A stretch of 7,244 nucleotides of DNA from Myxococcales bacterium (GTDB lineage: Bacteria; Myxococcota_A; UBA9042; PHBI01; JAAZYN01), in contig JAAZYN010000072.1 in NCBI GenBank assembly GCA_014239625.1, positions 1 through 7,244 on the forward strand. The letters run 5' to 3'. This document shows positions 1-6,714 of this stretch, piece by piece. The position numbers and the translations under genes were made by a program. A model generated the notes under the pieces. It did not search any database, was not told the DNA's origin, and worked only from the letters and a program-made list of their open reading frames with translations. The first letter of the stretch is position 1; every line of letters starts with the position of its first letter.

Positions 1-2
1 CT

Positions 3-392
3 CCGGACGACATCGACTCCGAGCCCCGAGACAAAGTAAGCCCGCCCGAAGCGTCCCAGGGCGACGCGCCGACGACGGCGGACACGGAGACCCCAGAACC
101 GTCGGAGCAGCCCGAGCCAAGCGAGGCGGCGCCTCCCTGGTGGAAGCGGCCGAGCACGGTTGTGGGCCTGGCGGCGGTCATCGCCGTGGCGATCTTCTAT
201 CAGAACCGCGTGGAGGAGGCGACGCGGGCCGCTCCTGCGGCCAAGCCCAAGCCGCCCAAGTCGGTCGCCACCATCGAGGTGCCGACGATCCACCAGGGGA
301 AGTTCTTGGAGCCGAGAAAGAAGTCGGCGGTCGATTGCAGCCGCTTGTTACGCCCAGCGAGCCACCCCAGCGCAGCGATGCCGAGCAGATAG
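3..392 (+). CDS. C-terminal part of an unidentified protein with one membrane segment; its end reads through inverted symporter DNA
   Basis: The frame is open to the left window edge and stops with TAG at 390-392. I do not recognise a family. It encodes an acidic, Pro/Glu/Ser-rich linker (about 40 residues), then WWKRP, a hydrophobic stretch (VVGLAAVIAVAIFY, about 160-203) consistent with a single membrane helix, and an Ala/Lys/Pro tail (AAPAAKPKPPK, about 229-261). From about 260 onward the DNA is antisense to a convincing symporter N-terminus, so the last ~43 codons are probably not native protein. Wobble positions of this frame and of the antisense symporter frame coincide, so GC3 bias cannot show where real coding ends. 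It could be a truncated membrane-anchored protein whose original 3' end was lost at the breakpoint, or a chance open frame. Only the part left of about 255 is worth trusting. Confidence 0.42.
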   Translation, partial: PDDIDSEPRDKVSPPEASQGDAPTTADTETPEPSEQPEPSEAAPPWWKRPSTVVGLAAVIAVAIFYQNRVEEATRAAPAAKPKPPKSVATIEVPTIHQGKFLEPRKKSAVDCSRLLRPASHPSAAMPSR

Positions 393-424
393 GCGACGAT
401 CACGCCGGTGTCGAGAGCGGTCAT
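200..424 (-). pseudogene. Truncated N-terminus of an SSS-family sodium:solute symporter
   Basis: Reading from ATG at 424, residues 1-55 match the start of sodium:solute symporters (SSS/SLC5 family). They comprise a short N-tail, a first membrane helix (VIVAYLLGIAALGWLAG, residues 8-24), a basic turn, then STADFFLGSKNFPWW (31-45) and IVGTSMVATD (46-55), the family's conserved TM1-TM2 region. After D55 (about position 260) similarity stops; a Gly/Ala-rich tail runs 19 residues to TGA at 200-202. Family members have roughly 450-600 residues and 11-15 helices, so about nine tenths are missing and this piece cannot transport anything. It lies 128 bp downstream of the acyl-CoA dehydrogenase-like gene on the same strand, so the intact ancestor probably imported a sodium-coupled substrate in the same transcription unit. 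No clear Shine-Dalgarno precedes the ATG. Confidence 0.72.
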
Positions 425-493
425 GCATCACGGTGGTACCTGGCGAAAAACGATGCGTCCAGCGGGCGCACGCGAGCCGCCACAGGGCAGCCG

Positions 494-524
494 CCGACGG
501 CACCCGACGACCCGACGACGGCAC
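494..524. repeat. Short nested direct repeats in the gap between dehydrogenase-like and symporter genes
   Basis: The 128-bp gap (425-552) holds two adjacent perfect copies of CCCGACGA (503-510, 511-518) bracketed by two copies of GACGGCAC (496-503 and 517-524). No gene or clear terminator is visible in the gap. The unit is simple GC-rich sequence and may reflect replication slippage rather than a function. Confidence 0.45.
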
Positions 525-552
525 AGCACGCGGCCCCTCGTCACGGCCGGGG

Positions 553-1683
553 TCATAGCTGCGACGTGTCATCGGTCTGACCCAGCATCACCTTGCCCAG
601 ATACTCGACCATGAGGGGCGACACCATCGCGTGCGCGGTGACCGCGTTGGCGTCACGAAAGAGACGCTGCAGTGGGCTCCTGGCATAGATGGCGGAGCCG
701 CCGCCCAGCCGCAGCATGGCCGTGGTCACGTCAGCGGCGTCTCGAGCCGCGTGAATCGCGGCCAGGCGAAGCGTCGCCCTGCTCGTCACCGAGGGGTCGT
801 CACCGGCCTCCAGCGACGCCTCGAGGCGCTCGACGCAGGCCAACACGAAGGCGCGCGCCGCACCCAGCCGGGCCTCGGACTCGGCGAAGACGATCTGCGC
901 GGCCCCCTTCATGGCGAGCGTGCGCCGACCTCCGGTGGGCACCTTGGCCGTCGCGATATGGCGTAGCGCGTCCAACGATGCGCGCGCGATGCCCAGGGAG
1001 ACGGCCGCCACCTCGACGGCCAGGAAGGCAAAGAATGGGACGCGGTACAGAGGCTCTGTTCGCCGCACCCGATCCAACGAGACGGAAAACTCCGAGGGCA
1101 CGAACGCGTCTTGCACGCTCACGTCATGGCTGCCAGTCCCACGGAGGCCGCTCGTGTCCCAGGTGTCGATCAGCTCGGTCTGCGCGGCCTCGAACACCAT
1201 CAAGCGCATCTGTCGGCGCTCGCTTCCGGGCTCCTGGCACAGCGCTCCACCGACCCGGTAATCCGAGTGATGACAGCCGCTGCCGAAGGCCCACCGGCCC
1301 GTGACCTGCCAGCCGCCCTCGACGGCGACCGCCGCGCCTTTGGGCGCGTAGACCCCGCAGGCCCGTTTGGAAGGATCGCCGAACACCACTCGCGCCGCCG
1401 CCGGATCCATGTAGCCCGCCAGCAGCGAGGTGGTCGAGGCGATCATCACCGACCAGGCGGCCGCCGCGTCCCCTCGGGCGAGCTCCTCGATCACGCGGAC
1501 CTGCTCGCTCAAGGGTACCTGATGACCGTCCAGCTCAGCCGGCACCGACAACCGAAACAAGCCACGCTCTTGGAGCGCCGCCACGATGGGGTCTGGCAGC
1601 CGTCGCTCGACCTCCCCCCGTGGGCCGATCTCGGCCAGCAGAGTGCGGAGTCCGGCGGCGCGCTGTATCCAATCGACGTCCAT
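553..1683 (-). CDS. Acyl-CoA dehydrogenase-fold flavoprotein, probably HsaA/DszC-like flavin-dependent monooxygenase
   Basis: The protein has 376 residues, the normal length for the acyl-CoA dehydrogenase fold. An N-terminal helical domain contains RRLPDPIVAALQERGLFRLS (27-46). The middle beta domain contains GGWQVTGRWAFGSGCHHSDY (123-142) and the block W175-P196 with LRGTGSHDVSV. The C-terminal helical bundle carries LGGGSAIYARSPLQRLFRDA (326-345) followed by NAVTAHAMV with His351. RD followed several residues later by His is the pattern I associate with the PF08028-type group (HsaA, DszC and relatives). The IYEGT-like segment holding the catalytic glutamate of true dehydrogenases is not visible. 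I therefore infer an FMNH2/FADH2-using monooxygenase more readily than a beta-oxidation dehydrogenase. Such enzymes need a separate flavin reductase, and none is present here. Substrate unknown. The ATG at 1683 fits the family's N-terminal spacing, although no Shine-Dalgarno precedes it. The gene is transcribed divergently from the barrel-lipase operon and is followed by the symporter remnant. Confidence 0.85.
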   Translation of the reverse strand: MDVDWIQRAAGLRTLLAEIGPRGEVERRLPDPIVAALQERGLFRLSVPAELDGHQVPLSEQVRVIEELARGDAAAAWSVMIASTTSLLAGYMDPAAARVVFGDPSKRACGVYAPKGAAVAVEGGWQVTGRWAFGSGCHHSDYRVGGALCQEPGSERRQMRLMVFEAAQTELIDTWDTSGLRGTGSHDVSVQDAFVPSEFSVSLDRVRRTEPLYRVPFFAFLAVEVAAVSLGIARASLDALRHIATAKVPTGGRRTLAMKGAAQIVFAESEARLGAARAFVLACVERLEASLEAGDDPSVTSRATLRLAAIHAARDAADVTTAMLRLGGGSAIYARSPLQRLFRDANAVTAHAMVSPLMVEYLGKVMLGQTDDTSQL

Positions 1684-1689
1684 AGCCGA

Positions 1690-1698
1690 GTCATATCA
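1690..1698 (-). promoter_or_regulatory. Candidate extended -10 promoter for the dehydrogenase-like gene
   Basis: On the minus strand the sequence TGATATGAC (1698 down to 1690) reads as an extended -10 element, TG-N-TATGAC, four of six matches to TATAAT. No good -35 lies 17 bp upstream, which extended -10 promoters can tolerate. The hexamer ends 6 nt before the ATG at 1683, so initiation would fall at or beside the start codon. This fits the absence of a ribosome binding site. Prediction only. Confidence 0.35.
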
Positions 1699-1853
1699 CG
1701 ATGGAGGACCGATGGGGCGCGGCGCGTCGGCCGGCGCACCGCGCTCGCGCTCCCCGGCCCTGTGCGAGTCATGGCGGCGGCGCCGACCCTCGCCATCATG
1801 CGCCACCAACGCCGGCCGCCGGCAGGCTCCGCCGTGGGTGGCGGGTAAACCCT

Positions 1854-1882
1854 TTGGCAACCCCGCGGCGGTAGGCTACAAC
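1854..1882 (+). promoter_or_regulatory. Candidate sigma70-type promoter for the barrel-lipase operon
   Basis: TTGGCA (1854-1859, five of six matches to TTGACA) is followed after exactly 17 bp by TACAAC (1877-1882, four of six matches to TATAAT). Initiation would be expected around 1889-1891, directly at the ATG at 1891, giving a leaderless or nearly leaderless mRNA. No Shine-Dalgarno sits at proper spacing before that ATG, consistent with this reading. Prediction from sequence only. Confidence 0.45.
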
Positions 1883-1890
1883 GACCCGCG

Positions 1891-3516
1891 ATGGCGATTC
1901 GGCGACTCAATCGGTTGTTCACGGCGGCGCTTCTCACTGCCGCCTGTGCGGCGGCCGGGCCGGTGCTCGCTCAATCGAAGGCGGAGACCCCGTTCGCGCC
2001 GGACCGGCTCCACGTCACCCTCGGCGACCACGCCATCGTGGCTATGCCAGGGCAAGCGCAGCTGCGCTTCGGCGCTGTCAGCCCTATCAGCATCGGCTCG
2101 ATGGACCCCGCGGATCCGAGCCAGACCGAGTGGGAGCTCACCCCTCGCCTTCGGGCCCGACTGAGCCCCTCGCTGATCCTCACCGGGAACCGCTGGCCGG
2201 TGTTTCAGTTCTACCAGGTCGCCGTCGACGTGGACGCGCGCTGGGCGCTGGCTCAGCCGGAGACCCCTTCGTACCTGCGCGAGGATCCCGAGAACCAGCT
2301 CCGCAGAGCGTGGGACGGCCCACGCATCACTCAGGCTTACGCGCTGCTGGCCGGGAAACACGCCGCCATCAAGCTCGGAATGACGCGATCGTCTTGGGGC
2401 ACCGGCATGCTCGCCAACCCAGGCACAGATCACCAACACCCCGCCATCGGCTCCGGCGCGCCGCCGGACGTGACCTTGAGCCAGAGCCCGTTCGGCTATG
2501 GGCGCTTCGTCGACAGGGTCGCTCGGTTTCAGGTCGGCTTCTTCCCGCTGGGTGAAAAGCGCCGTGGCGCGGAGACCTTCAAGCCGCTGACCGTGGCCGT
2601 CGCGGCCGACATGGTGCTAGAGGACGGGACCGCCAGCTGGGACGAAGGTGACCGCACCTATCAGGGCATCGTGGCCATCTTCGGGCGCTACGAGCGGCTG
2701 CACCTGGGCCTCTACGGGGTGTATCGCAACCAGACCCACAAGGACGACGGAGGGTCCACCGAGGTCGGCGTCGTGGACCTGTCAGCCACCTATCGGATCC
2801 TCAACGGCGCTTACGACGTGTGGCTCGACGGCGAGCTGGCCTTCATCTTTGGCAACTCCACGTTCTCCAAGAGCGTGTTTCATCCGGGACCTCTGGACGT
2901 GTTCAGTTGGGGCGGCACCCTGCGCTTCGGGTTCGCGTCGGCGTGCTTCGAGGGGGTCTTCGAGTTCGCCGCGGGCAGCGGCGACAACAACCCGTTCGAC
3001 GAACAGATCCGCGGGTTCAATTTCAACCGAGAGTTTCGGGCGGGGCTGCTGATGTTTCGCGAGGTGCTGCGCACCACCACCGCCGTTGGGGCCGCCAACG
3101 TGGCCGACCCGACCTTCCGCGGCGCGCCGCCAGCCGGCTACGAGCGGATCGCCTCGGGTGGCGCGATTCAAGGCGCGACCCTCTTCTTCCCGCGGATCGG
3201 CTGGGAGCCTGTCGAGCGGTTGAAGATCTACGCCGGGGTCCTGCTGGGCTCGTCGACCGTCGAATACACCGACCCCTTCTGGACGGGCAACAAGGGCGGG
3301 GTCTCGAGTGGACCCCACGGCGCGACCGAGAAAGGCTTCCTCGGGGTCGAGGTGGACCTGGCCGTGAGGTACACCTTCGAGTCACTTGGGCCAGCGGTGA
3401 TCTCCATCATGGCGGAGTTCGCGTACTTCCAGCCCGGGTCGGTGTTCTCATGGCCTGACGGCACCAACGCCAACGACGTCTTTGGGGCGTGGGCACACGT
3501 GGAGGCTCGGTTTTGA
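1891..3516 (+). CDS. Outer-membrane beta-barrel protein, porin-like, family not identified
   Basis: A 541-residue exported protein. Residues 1-27 form a classical signal peptide: basic start MAIRRLNR, hydrophobic core, and VLA cleavage site before Gln28. The remainder is rich in alternating polar/hydrophobic strands with aromatic girdle residues and Gly/Asp turns, for example WPVFQFYQVAVDVDARWALA, and it ends in an alternating strand finishing with Phe (AWAHVEARF), the usual signal recognised by the barrel-assembly machinery. At 541 residues a barrel of roughly 16-18 strands is plausible (inference). Segments such as NREFRAGLLMFREVL and FFPRIGWEP faintly recall alginate-export-type porins, but I cannot assign the family and see no FadL N-terminal hallmark. 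The start is fixed by the signal peptide and by an upstream in-frame stop at 1846. The stop codon overlaps the start of the lipoprotein hydrolase gene (TGATG), implying coupled production and a shared job, probably passage of the hydrolase's substrate or product across the outer membrane. Confidence 0.82.
   Translation: MAIRRLNRLFTAALLTAACAAAGPVLAQSKAETPFAPDRLHVTLGDHAIVAMPGQAQLRFGAVSPISIGSMDPADPSQTEWELTPRLRARLSPSLILTGNRWPVFQFYQVAVDVDARWALAQPETPSYLREDPENQLRRAWDGPRITQAYALLAGKHAAIKLGMTRSSWGTGMLANPGTDHQHPAIGSGAPPDVTLSQSPFGYGRFVDRVARFQVGFFPLGEKRRGAETFKPLTVAVAADMVLEDGTASWDEGDRTYQGIVAIFGRYERLHLGLYGVYRNQTHKDDGGSTEVGVVDLSATYRILNGAYDVWLDGELAFIFGNSTFSKSVFHPGPLDVFSWGGTLRFGFASACFEGVFEFAAGSGDNNPFDEQIRGFNFNREFRAGLLMFREVLRTTTAVGAANVADPTFRGAPPAGYERIASGGAIQGATLFFPRIGWEPVERLKIYAGVLLGSSTVEYTDPFWTGNKGGVSSGPHGATEKGFLGVEVDLAVRYTFESLGPAVISIMAEFAYFQPGSVFSWPDGTNANDVFGAWAHVEARF
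3501..3505 (+). promoter_or_regulatory. Ribosome binding site deciding the lipoprotein start
   Basis: GGAGG lies 10 nt before ATG 3516, inside the end of the barrel gene. It supports ATG 3516, which overlaps the barrel stop TGA (3514-3516) by one base, over the in-frame ATG at 3489. Starting at 3516 also places the hydrophobic segment and Cys24 at the proper distance for a lipoprotein signal. Confidence 0.65.
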
Positions 3517-6392
3517 TGAACGGGTTGGAACTGTCGCCGCGCCTGATCGCCGCCCTGGCGTTGATGCTCACGTGGCCGCTCGGCTGCGAGGGCGGCGCGT
3601 CCAAGACGGTCGCTGGCTACACGATCATCGACGAGCTGCCGCCGGGCCCACGCGTCAAGTGGCAACCCCTGGCCCAGCCAGTGCCAGAGGTCCCCTTCCC
3701 CAATGACCTCTTGCTGCGCCCCGACGAGGGCTCCGGCTCTGGCGCGTTCCTCAACATCTCGGAAGAGGCGCCCAGCGATGGGGCGCGGCGCATGCGGCGC
3801 AACCTGAACCGGTTGGAGGGCTTTGGCCCGACCGGCCCGGTGATGGTGAGCTTCGATGGCCCGTTGGACCTCTCGACGGTCACCAATCAGAGCATCATCC
3901 TGATCAACATCGAGCCGGGCCACCCTCGCGAAGGTGAACGTATCGCTTTTGATCTGGGCCGCTACTTTCCTCTCGCGATGAACAGACCCAAGTCCTTCTG
4001 GGGATGGGACGACCTGCAGCACTTGCCGGACCTCTTCTTCGGGGAGGCCAACACCCTCACCGACGAGGCGGGGGATCCGACCGGCCGACTCGAGCACTAC
4101 GAGGTGGAGTCTGACACACTGTGGCTGCGCCCCCTTGAGCCGCTCGCCCTGGAGGCCACGCACGCGGTCCTCATCACCACCGAGGTGAAAGGGTACGTCA
4201 CCAGTGACTCGGGAGAGCCGGTGAGGCGCTCGGTGCGCTCTCCGTTCCCATTCAACGCGCACGCGGCGCAGGCCCCGCAGGTCAAACGGGCCCTGGACTT
4301 GGCGGGGCTGGAGACGGAGGAGCTGGCGTTTGGATGGACTTACACCACGGCCGACGTGACCGCGCCGCTTCGGCGGATGCGCGAGGGCGTCCACGGCCGA
4401 GGACCGCTCGCGCGAATGCAGGACATCGCCCCCACTTTTACAGTGCGCGACACCGACATCGTGCACGACGCGGACGGCTTGAAGTTCGAAGCCGACCCTC
4501 AGGACCATCGTTGGATCCTGCAACCCGGCGTGGTCAACGAGATCCTGGCCCTGGTGTCCGAGATCGAGCCCAAGCTGACCGCCAACATGAAGCACGTCGA
4601 CTACATGGTCTTCGGCAGCTTCAAGAGCCCGGAGGTCCGTACCGGTGAGCACGGCTCGCTGGGCGTGAACACCTGGACCGGCGAGGGGGAGGTCTCAACA
4701 GCCGAGGTCCCCTACTTCATCGGCGTACCCAAGGCGACCGAACGGCACAAGCCGCCGTTCCCGGTGATCGTATACTTCCACGGCACCCAATCGAGCCGCC
4801 TGGAGCTGCTCGGCGTGCTCGACAGCTATGCGCGGCAAGGCATCGCCGCCATCGCGTTCGACCAGGCCGCCCACGGCCCGATCATCCCCGACCTGGAGCT
4901 GGTGTTGGCCCAACAGGGCGCGGATCCTGCCCTGGTGAACCTGTTGGGGCCGGTGCTAGCGGAGATCCTGGTGCCCCATCGGGTCGATGAGTTCAAGGAC
5001 CTGGAGGGCAAGGAGCTGATGGAGGCCATCAAGGAGATTGGCCTCTTCGCCGAGTTCGCGGTTCACGGGCGAGCCGAAGACAAAAACGGCGACGGCGTGG
5101 CCGAGGGCGCGGAGGCCTTCTTCTGGGCGGACGTGTTTCGCATGTGCGCCAACTTTCAACAGGACATGGTGGACCTCTTTCAGGTGGTCAAGATGGTGCG
5201 TTCGTGGCGTCAGGCGGACGTGCCAGCGGCCCTCGGCGCCCCACGCGTGGCAGACCCGGCGCGCCTGATGGAAAACCTCATGGCGGGCGACTTCAACGCC
5301 GACGGCGTCTTGGATATGGGCGGACCCGACGCGTGGTTCGGGGTCGCGGGCATCTCTCTGGGCGGTTTTCACGCGTCGCTGGCTGCGGCTCTCGAAGATG
5401 AGATCCGCACCGCCACCCCGATCGCCGGAGGTGGCGGGTTCTTGGACGTCATGTTGCGGACGTCTCTCAACAACATCGTCGAGCCCGTCATGCACGAGCT
5501 GCTGGGGCCGCTGGTGGTGGGCTGCCCGGATGGTGACGGGGGGCTCTGGCTGTCGTTCAACGACGACGCCGACAAGTGCGACCCTGAGCTCGCGGACACG
5601 CGAGCCTTCGCGCACCTCCCCGGAGCTGAAGCGGGCGGCGTGGTGCGGGTCAGCAACCTGGTCAACCAGGAGCACATCGAGCGAGAGTTCGGCCCCGGGC
5701 TGGGCTTCTCGGTGCCCATCGAGGCGGACAAGTGGGACCAGCTGGAGGTCGAGGTGACCATGGTCGATGGGGCGACCTATGCGGTCCTCGCCGAGACGCC
5801 CTATGAGGGCTCCGGGTTCGAGCGCAATTCGCCCGACCTGAGGCGCTTTCTTGGTATTGGCCAGCACGTCCTGGACCACTGCGACCCGCTGGCCTTCGCG
5901 GTGCGCCTGTTCCGCGAGCCTTTCGCGGGCAAACGCGAGGTCAACATCTTGTTCGAGAACGCCATCGGCGACAGCACCGTGCCTCTGTCCACGGGGCTTC
6001 ACATGGCTCGCGCTGCGGGCGCGCTGGGGCCGCCCGAGCAGTGGGGACCATGGTTCGACGAGCTGGTCGCGCGCGGGGTCTTCCTGGGCGCCCGCGACTA
6101 CGACATCGATGACATTCCACGAGACAACGCCGCTGAGGACGCCCCCATCGGGCCCTTCCCGCCGGTGTCGACAGGCCGTGGGCTGGCCACGATGCGCTTC
6201 GCAGATGTGCGGGGACACCACGAGTGGATCGCGGCGGTCGATCAATCCCTGGAGTTGGATCACGCCACCCTGTCGCAAAACCGCATGGCGCTGTTTCACC
6301 TCAGCGGCGGAACGGTCGTCAGCGACGACCCCTGCATCGCTCGCGCGGACTGCGAGCTCCTCGACGACCCCGAGGGGCTGCTCTTCGAGTGA
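3516..6392 (+). CDS. VolA-like surface lipoprotein: Ig-like N-terminal domain plus alpha/beta-hydrolase (lipase/esterase)
   Basis: A 958-residue protein. Residues 1-23 form a lipoprotein-type signal ending WPLG-Cys24; the lipobox is imperfect (Pro at -3). The N-terminal part resembles the bacterial virulence-factor lipase N-terminal/Ig-like domain: FPNDLLL (61-67), VSFDGPLDLSTV (111-122), LWLRPLEPLALEATHAVLIT (202-221), and AFGWTYTTADVTAPL before the catalytic region. The hydrolase domain shows an oxyanion motif YFHGTQSS with His422, the nucleophile elbow GISLGG with Ser614, an acid region IGDSTVP with Asp819 and a candidate catalytic His in GHHEW (901/902). All triad positions are present and in order. 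Two EF-hand-like acidic loops, DKNGDGVAEGAE (522-533) and DFNADGVLDMGG (592-603), suggest structural calcium. A C-terminal cysteine pair (940, 946) closes the protein. Vibrio VolA, a surface lysophospholipase acting with FadL, is the closest functional analogue I can name. Likely substrate class: lipid or other esters, unproven. It is coupled to the preceding barrel gene. Confidence 0.8.
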   Translation: MNGLELSPRLIAALALMLTWPLGCEGGASKTVAGYTIIDELPPGPRVKWQPLAQPVPEVPFPNDLLLRPDEGSGSGAFLNISEEAPSDGARRMRRNLNRLEGFGPTGPVMVSFDGPLDLSTVTNQSIILINIEPGHPREGERIAFDLGRYFPLAMNRPKSFWGWDDLQHLPDLFFGEANTLTDEAGDPTGRLEHYEVESDTLWLRPLEPLALEATHAVLITTEVKGYVTSDSGEPVRRSVRSPFPFNAHAAQAPQVKRALDLAGLETEELAFGWTYTTADVTAPLRRMREGVHGRGPLARMQDIAPTFTVRDTDIVHDADGLKFEADPQDHRWILQPGVVNEILALVSEIEPKLTANMKHVDYMVFGSFKSPEVRTGEHGSLGVNTWTGEGEVSTAEVPYFIGVPKATERHKPPFPVIVYFHGTQSSRLELLGVLDSYARQGIAAIAFDQAAHGPIIPDLELVLAQQGADPALVNLLGPVLAEILVPHRVDEFKDLEGKELMEAIKEIGLFAEFAVHGRAEDKNGDGVAEGAEAFFWADVFRMCANFQQDMVDLFQVVKMVRSWRQADVPAALGAPRVADPARLMENLMAGDFNADGVLDMGGPDAWFGVAGISLGGFHASLAAALEDEIRTATPIAGGGGFLDVMLRTSLNNIVEPVMHELLGPLVVGCPDGDGGLWLSFNDDADKCDPELADTRAFAHLPGAEAGGVVRVSNLVNQEHIEREFGPGLGFSVPIEADKWDQLEVEVTMVDGATYAVLAETPYEGSGFERNSPDLRRFLGIGQHVLDHCDPLAFAVRLFREPFAGKREVNILFENAIGDSTVPLSTGLHMARAAGALGPPEQWGPWFDELVARGVFLGARDYDIDDIPRDNAAEDAPIGPFPPVSTGRGLATMRFADVRGHHEWIAAVDQSLELDHATLSQNRMALFHLSGGTVVSDDPCIARADCELLDDPEGLLFE

Positions 6393-6404
6393 CACGCCCG
6401 ATGG

Positions 6405-6428
6405 GAGCCGGCGAGGCTCGCGACGAGC
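6405..6428. terminator. Possible bidirectional hairpin between convergent genes
   Basis: The 39-bp gap between the hydrolase stop (6392) and the stop of the 93-residue membrane protein (6432) contains two mutually exclusive perfect stems: GAGCC-GGCGA-GGCTC (6405-6419) and GCTCG-CGA-CGAGC (6416-6428). Neither is followed by a T-run, so a classical intrinsic terminator is not shown. The convergent position makes a transcription-ending role reasonable. Confidence 0.35.
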
Positions 6429-6431
6429 TGC

Positions 6432-6713
6432 TCAGGGGAAGGCGAACACGGTCTCCACCACGAAGACCGGATATTGAGCGACCTCATTGAAGATGAGCAG
6501 GCACAGCAGCAACGTGCCCGTGAAGCTCACGATGAAGACCGAGGCGTAGTCCCAGAACGTCTTGCGTTTGACCACGAGAGCGGCGATGCCGGCGGCAGTC
6601 AGCAAGGAGATGAGCGCCAGGAACACGAACAGGCGCACGTCAATGGCCACCCACGCGGCGTAGTGCCACCCGGCCTCCTGCGCTCCGAGGAGCCGATGTG
6701 CGAGGCTGCTCAT
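6432..6713 (-). CDS. Small membrane protein of unknown function, 93 residues
   Basis: I do not recognise a family. After an N-terminal part with several polar and charged residues (MSSLAHRLLGAQEAGWHYAA), two hydrophobic segments are evident: about residues 27-48 (RLFVFLALISLLTAAGIAALVV) split from residues 56-76 (YASVFIVSFTGTLLLCLLIF) by a basic loop KRKTFWD. The tail is hydrophobic and ends AFP. By the positive-inside rule the KRK loop would be cytoplasmic, giving a two-helix hairpin with both ends outside (inference). The ATG at 6713 follows the TAA of the upstream CPBP protease gene by one base (TAAGATG), with no clear Shine-Dalgarno of its own, so translation is probably coupled and the product may work with, or be processed by, the protease. 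Confidence 0.7.
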   Translation of the reverse strand: MSSLAHRLLGAQEAGWHYAAWVAIDVRLFVFLALISLLTAAGIAALVVKRKTFWDYASVFIVSFTGTLLLCLLIFNEVAQYPVFVVETVFAFP

Positions 6714-6714
6714 C

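Larger units (their letters stand above)
1684..1890. other. Divergent intergenic region
   Basis: This 207-bp stretch separates the minus-strand oxidoreductase gene from the plus-strand barrel-lipase operon and should hold the control sequences for both. A perfect GC-only inverted repeat, GCCGG-CCG-CCGGC, lies at 1811-1823, about 30 bp upstream of the plus-strand -35 candidate. It could be an operator or simply GC-rich sequence. An in-frame TAA at 1846 prevents upstream extension of the barrel gene. I see no convincing small gene. Confidence 0.6.

Noticed and set aside
1111..1848. Plus-strand open frame across the dehydrogenase-like gene and the intergenic region
   Set aside because: Antisense to a clear acyl-CoA dehydrogenase-fold protein; composition is Arg/His/Pro-rich without motifs.
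1933..1947. Lipobox-like TAAC at residues 16-19 of the barrel protein
   Set aside because: No Leu at -3, and a better signal peptidase I site (VLA before Gln28) follows; the rest of the protein is a barrel with a C-terminal Phe signal.
3489..3515. Upstream ATG at 3489 as the hydrolase start
   Set aside because: It would overlap the barrel gene by 28 bp and lengthen the signal peptide with a polar segment; ATG 3516 has GGAGG at 3501-3505 and the TGATG coupling.
1891..3516. Assigning the barrel as FadL by analogy with the VolA neighbour
   Set aside because: The N-terminal hatch sequence and NPA-type motifs expected of FadL are not visible, so the name is not supported.
3228..4652. Long minus-strand open frame opposite the barrel and hydrolase genes
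   Set aside because: Low-complexity His/Arg/Gln-rich translation with no recognisable motif; it is antisense to two well-supported genes and is a typical shadow frame in GC-rich DNA.
4956..6395. Second long minus-strand open frame opposite the hydrolase gene
   Set aside because: Covers the hydrolase catalytic region in antisense; its translation shows no domain, and the plus frame has ordered triad motifs and conserved spacing.
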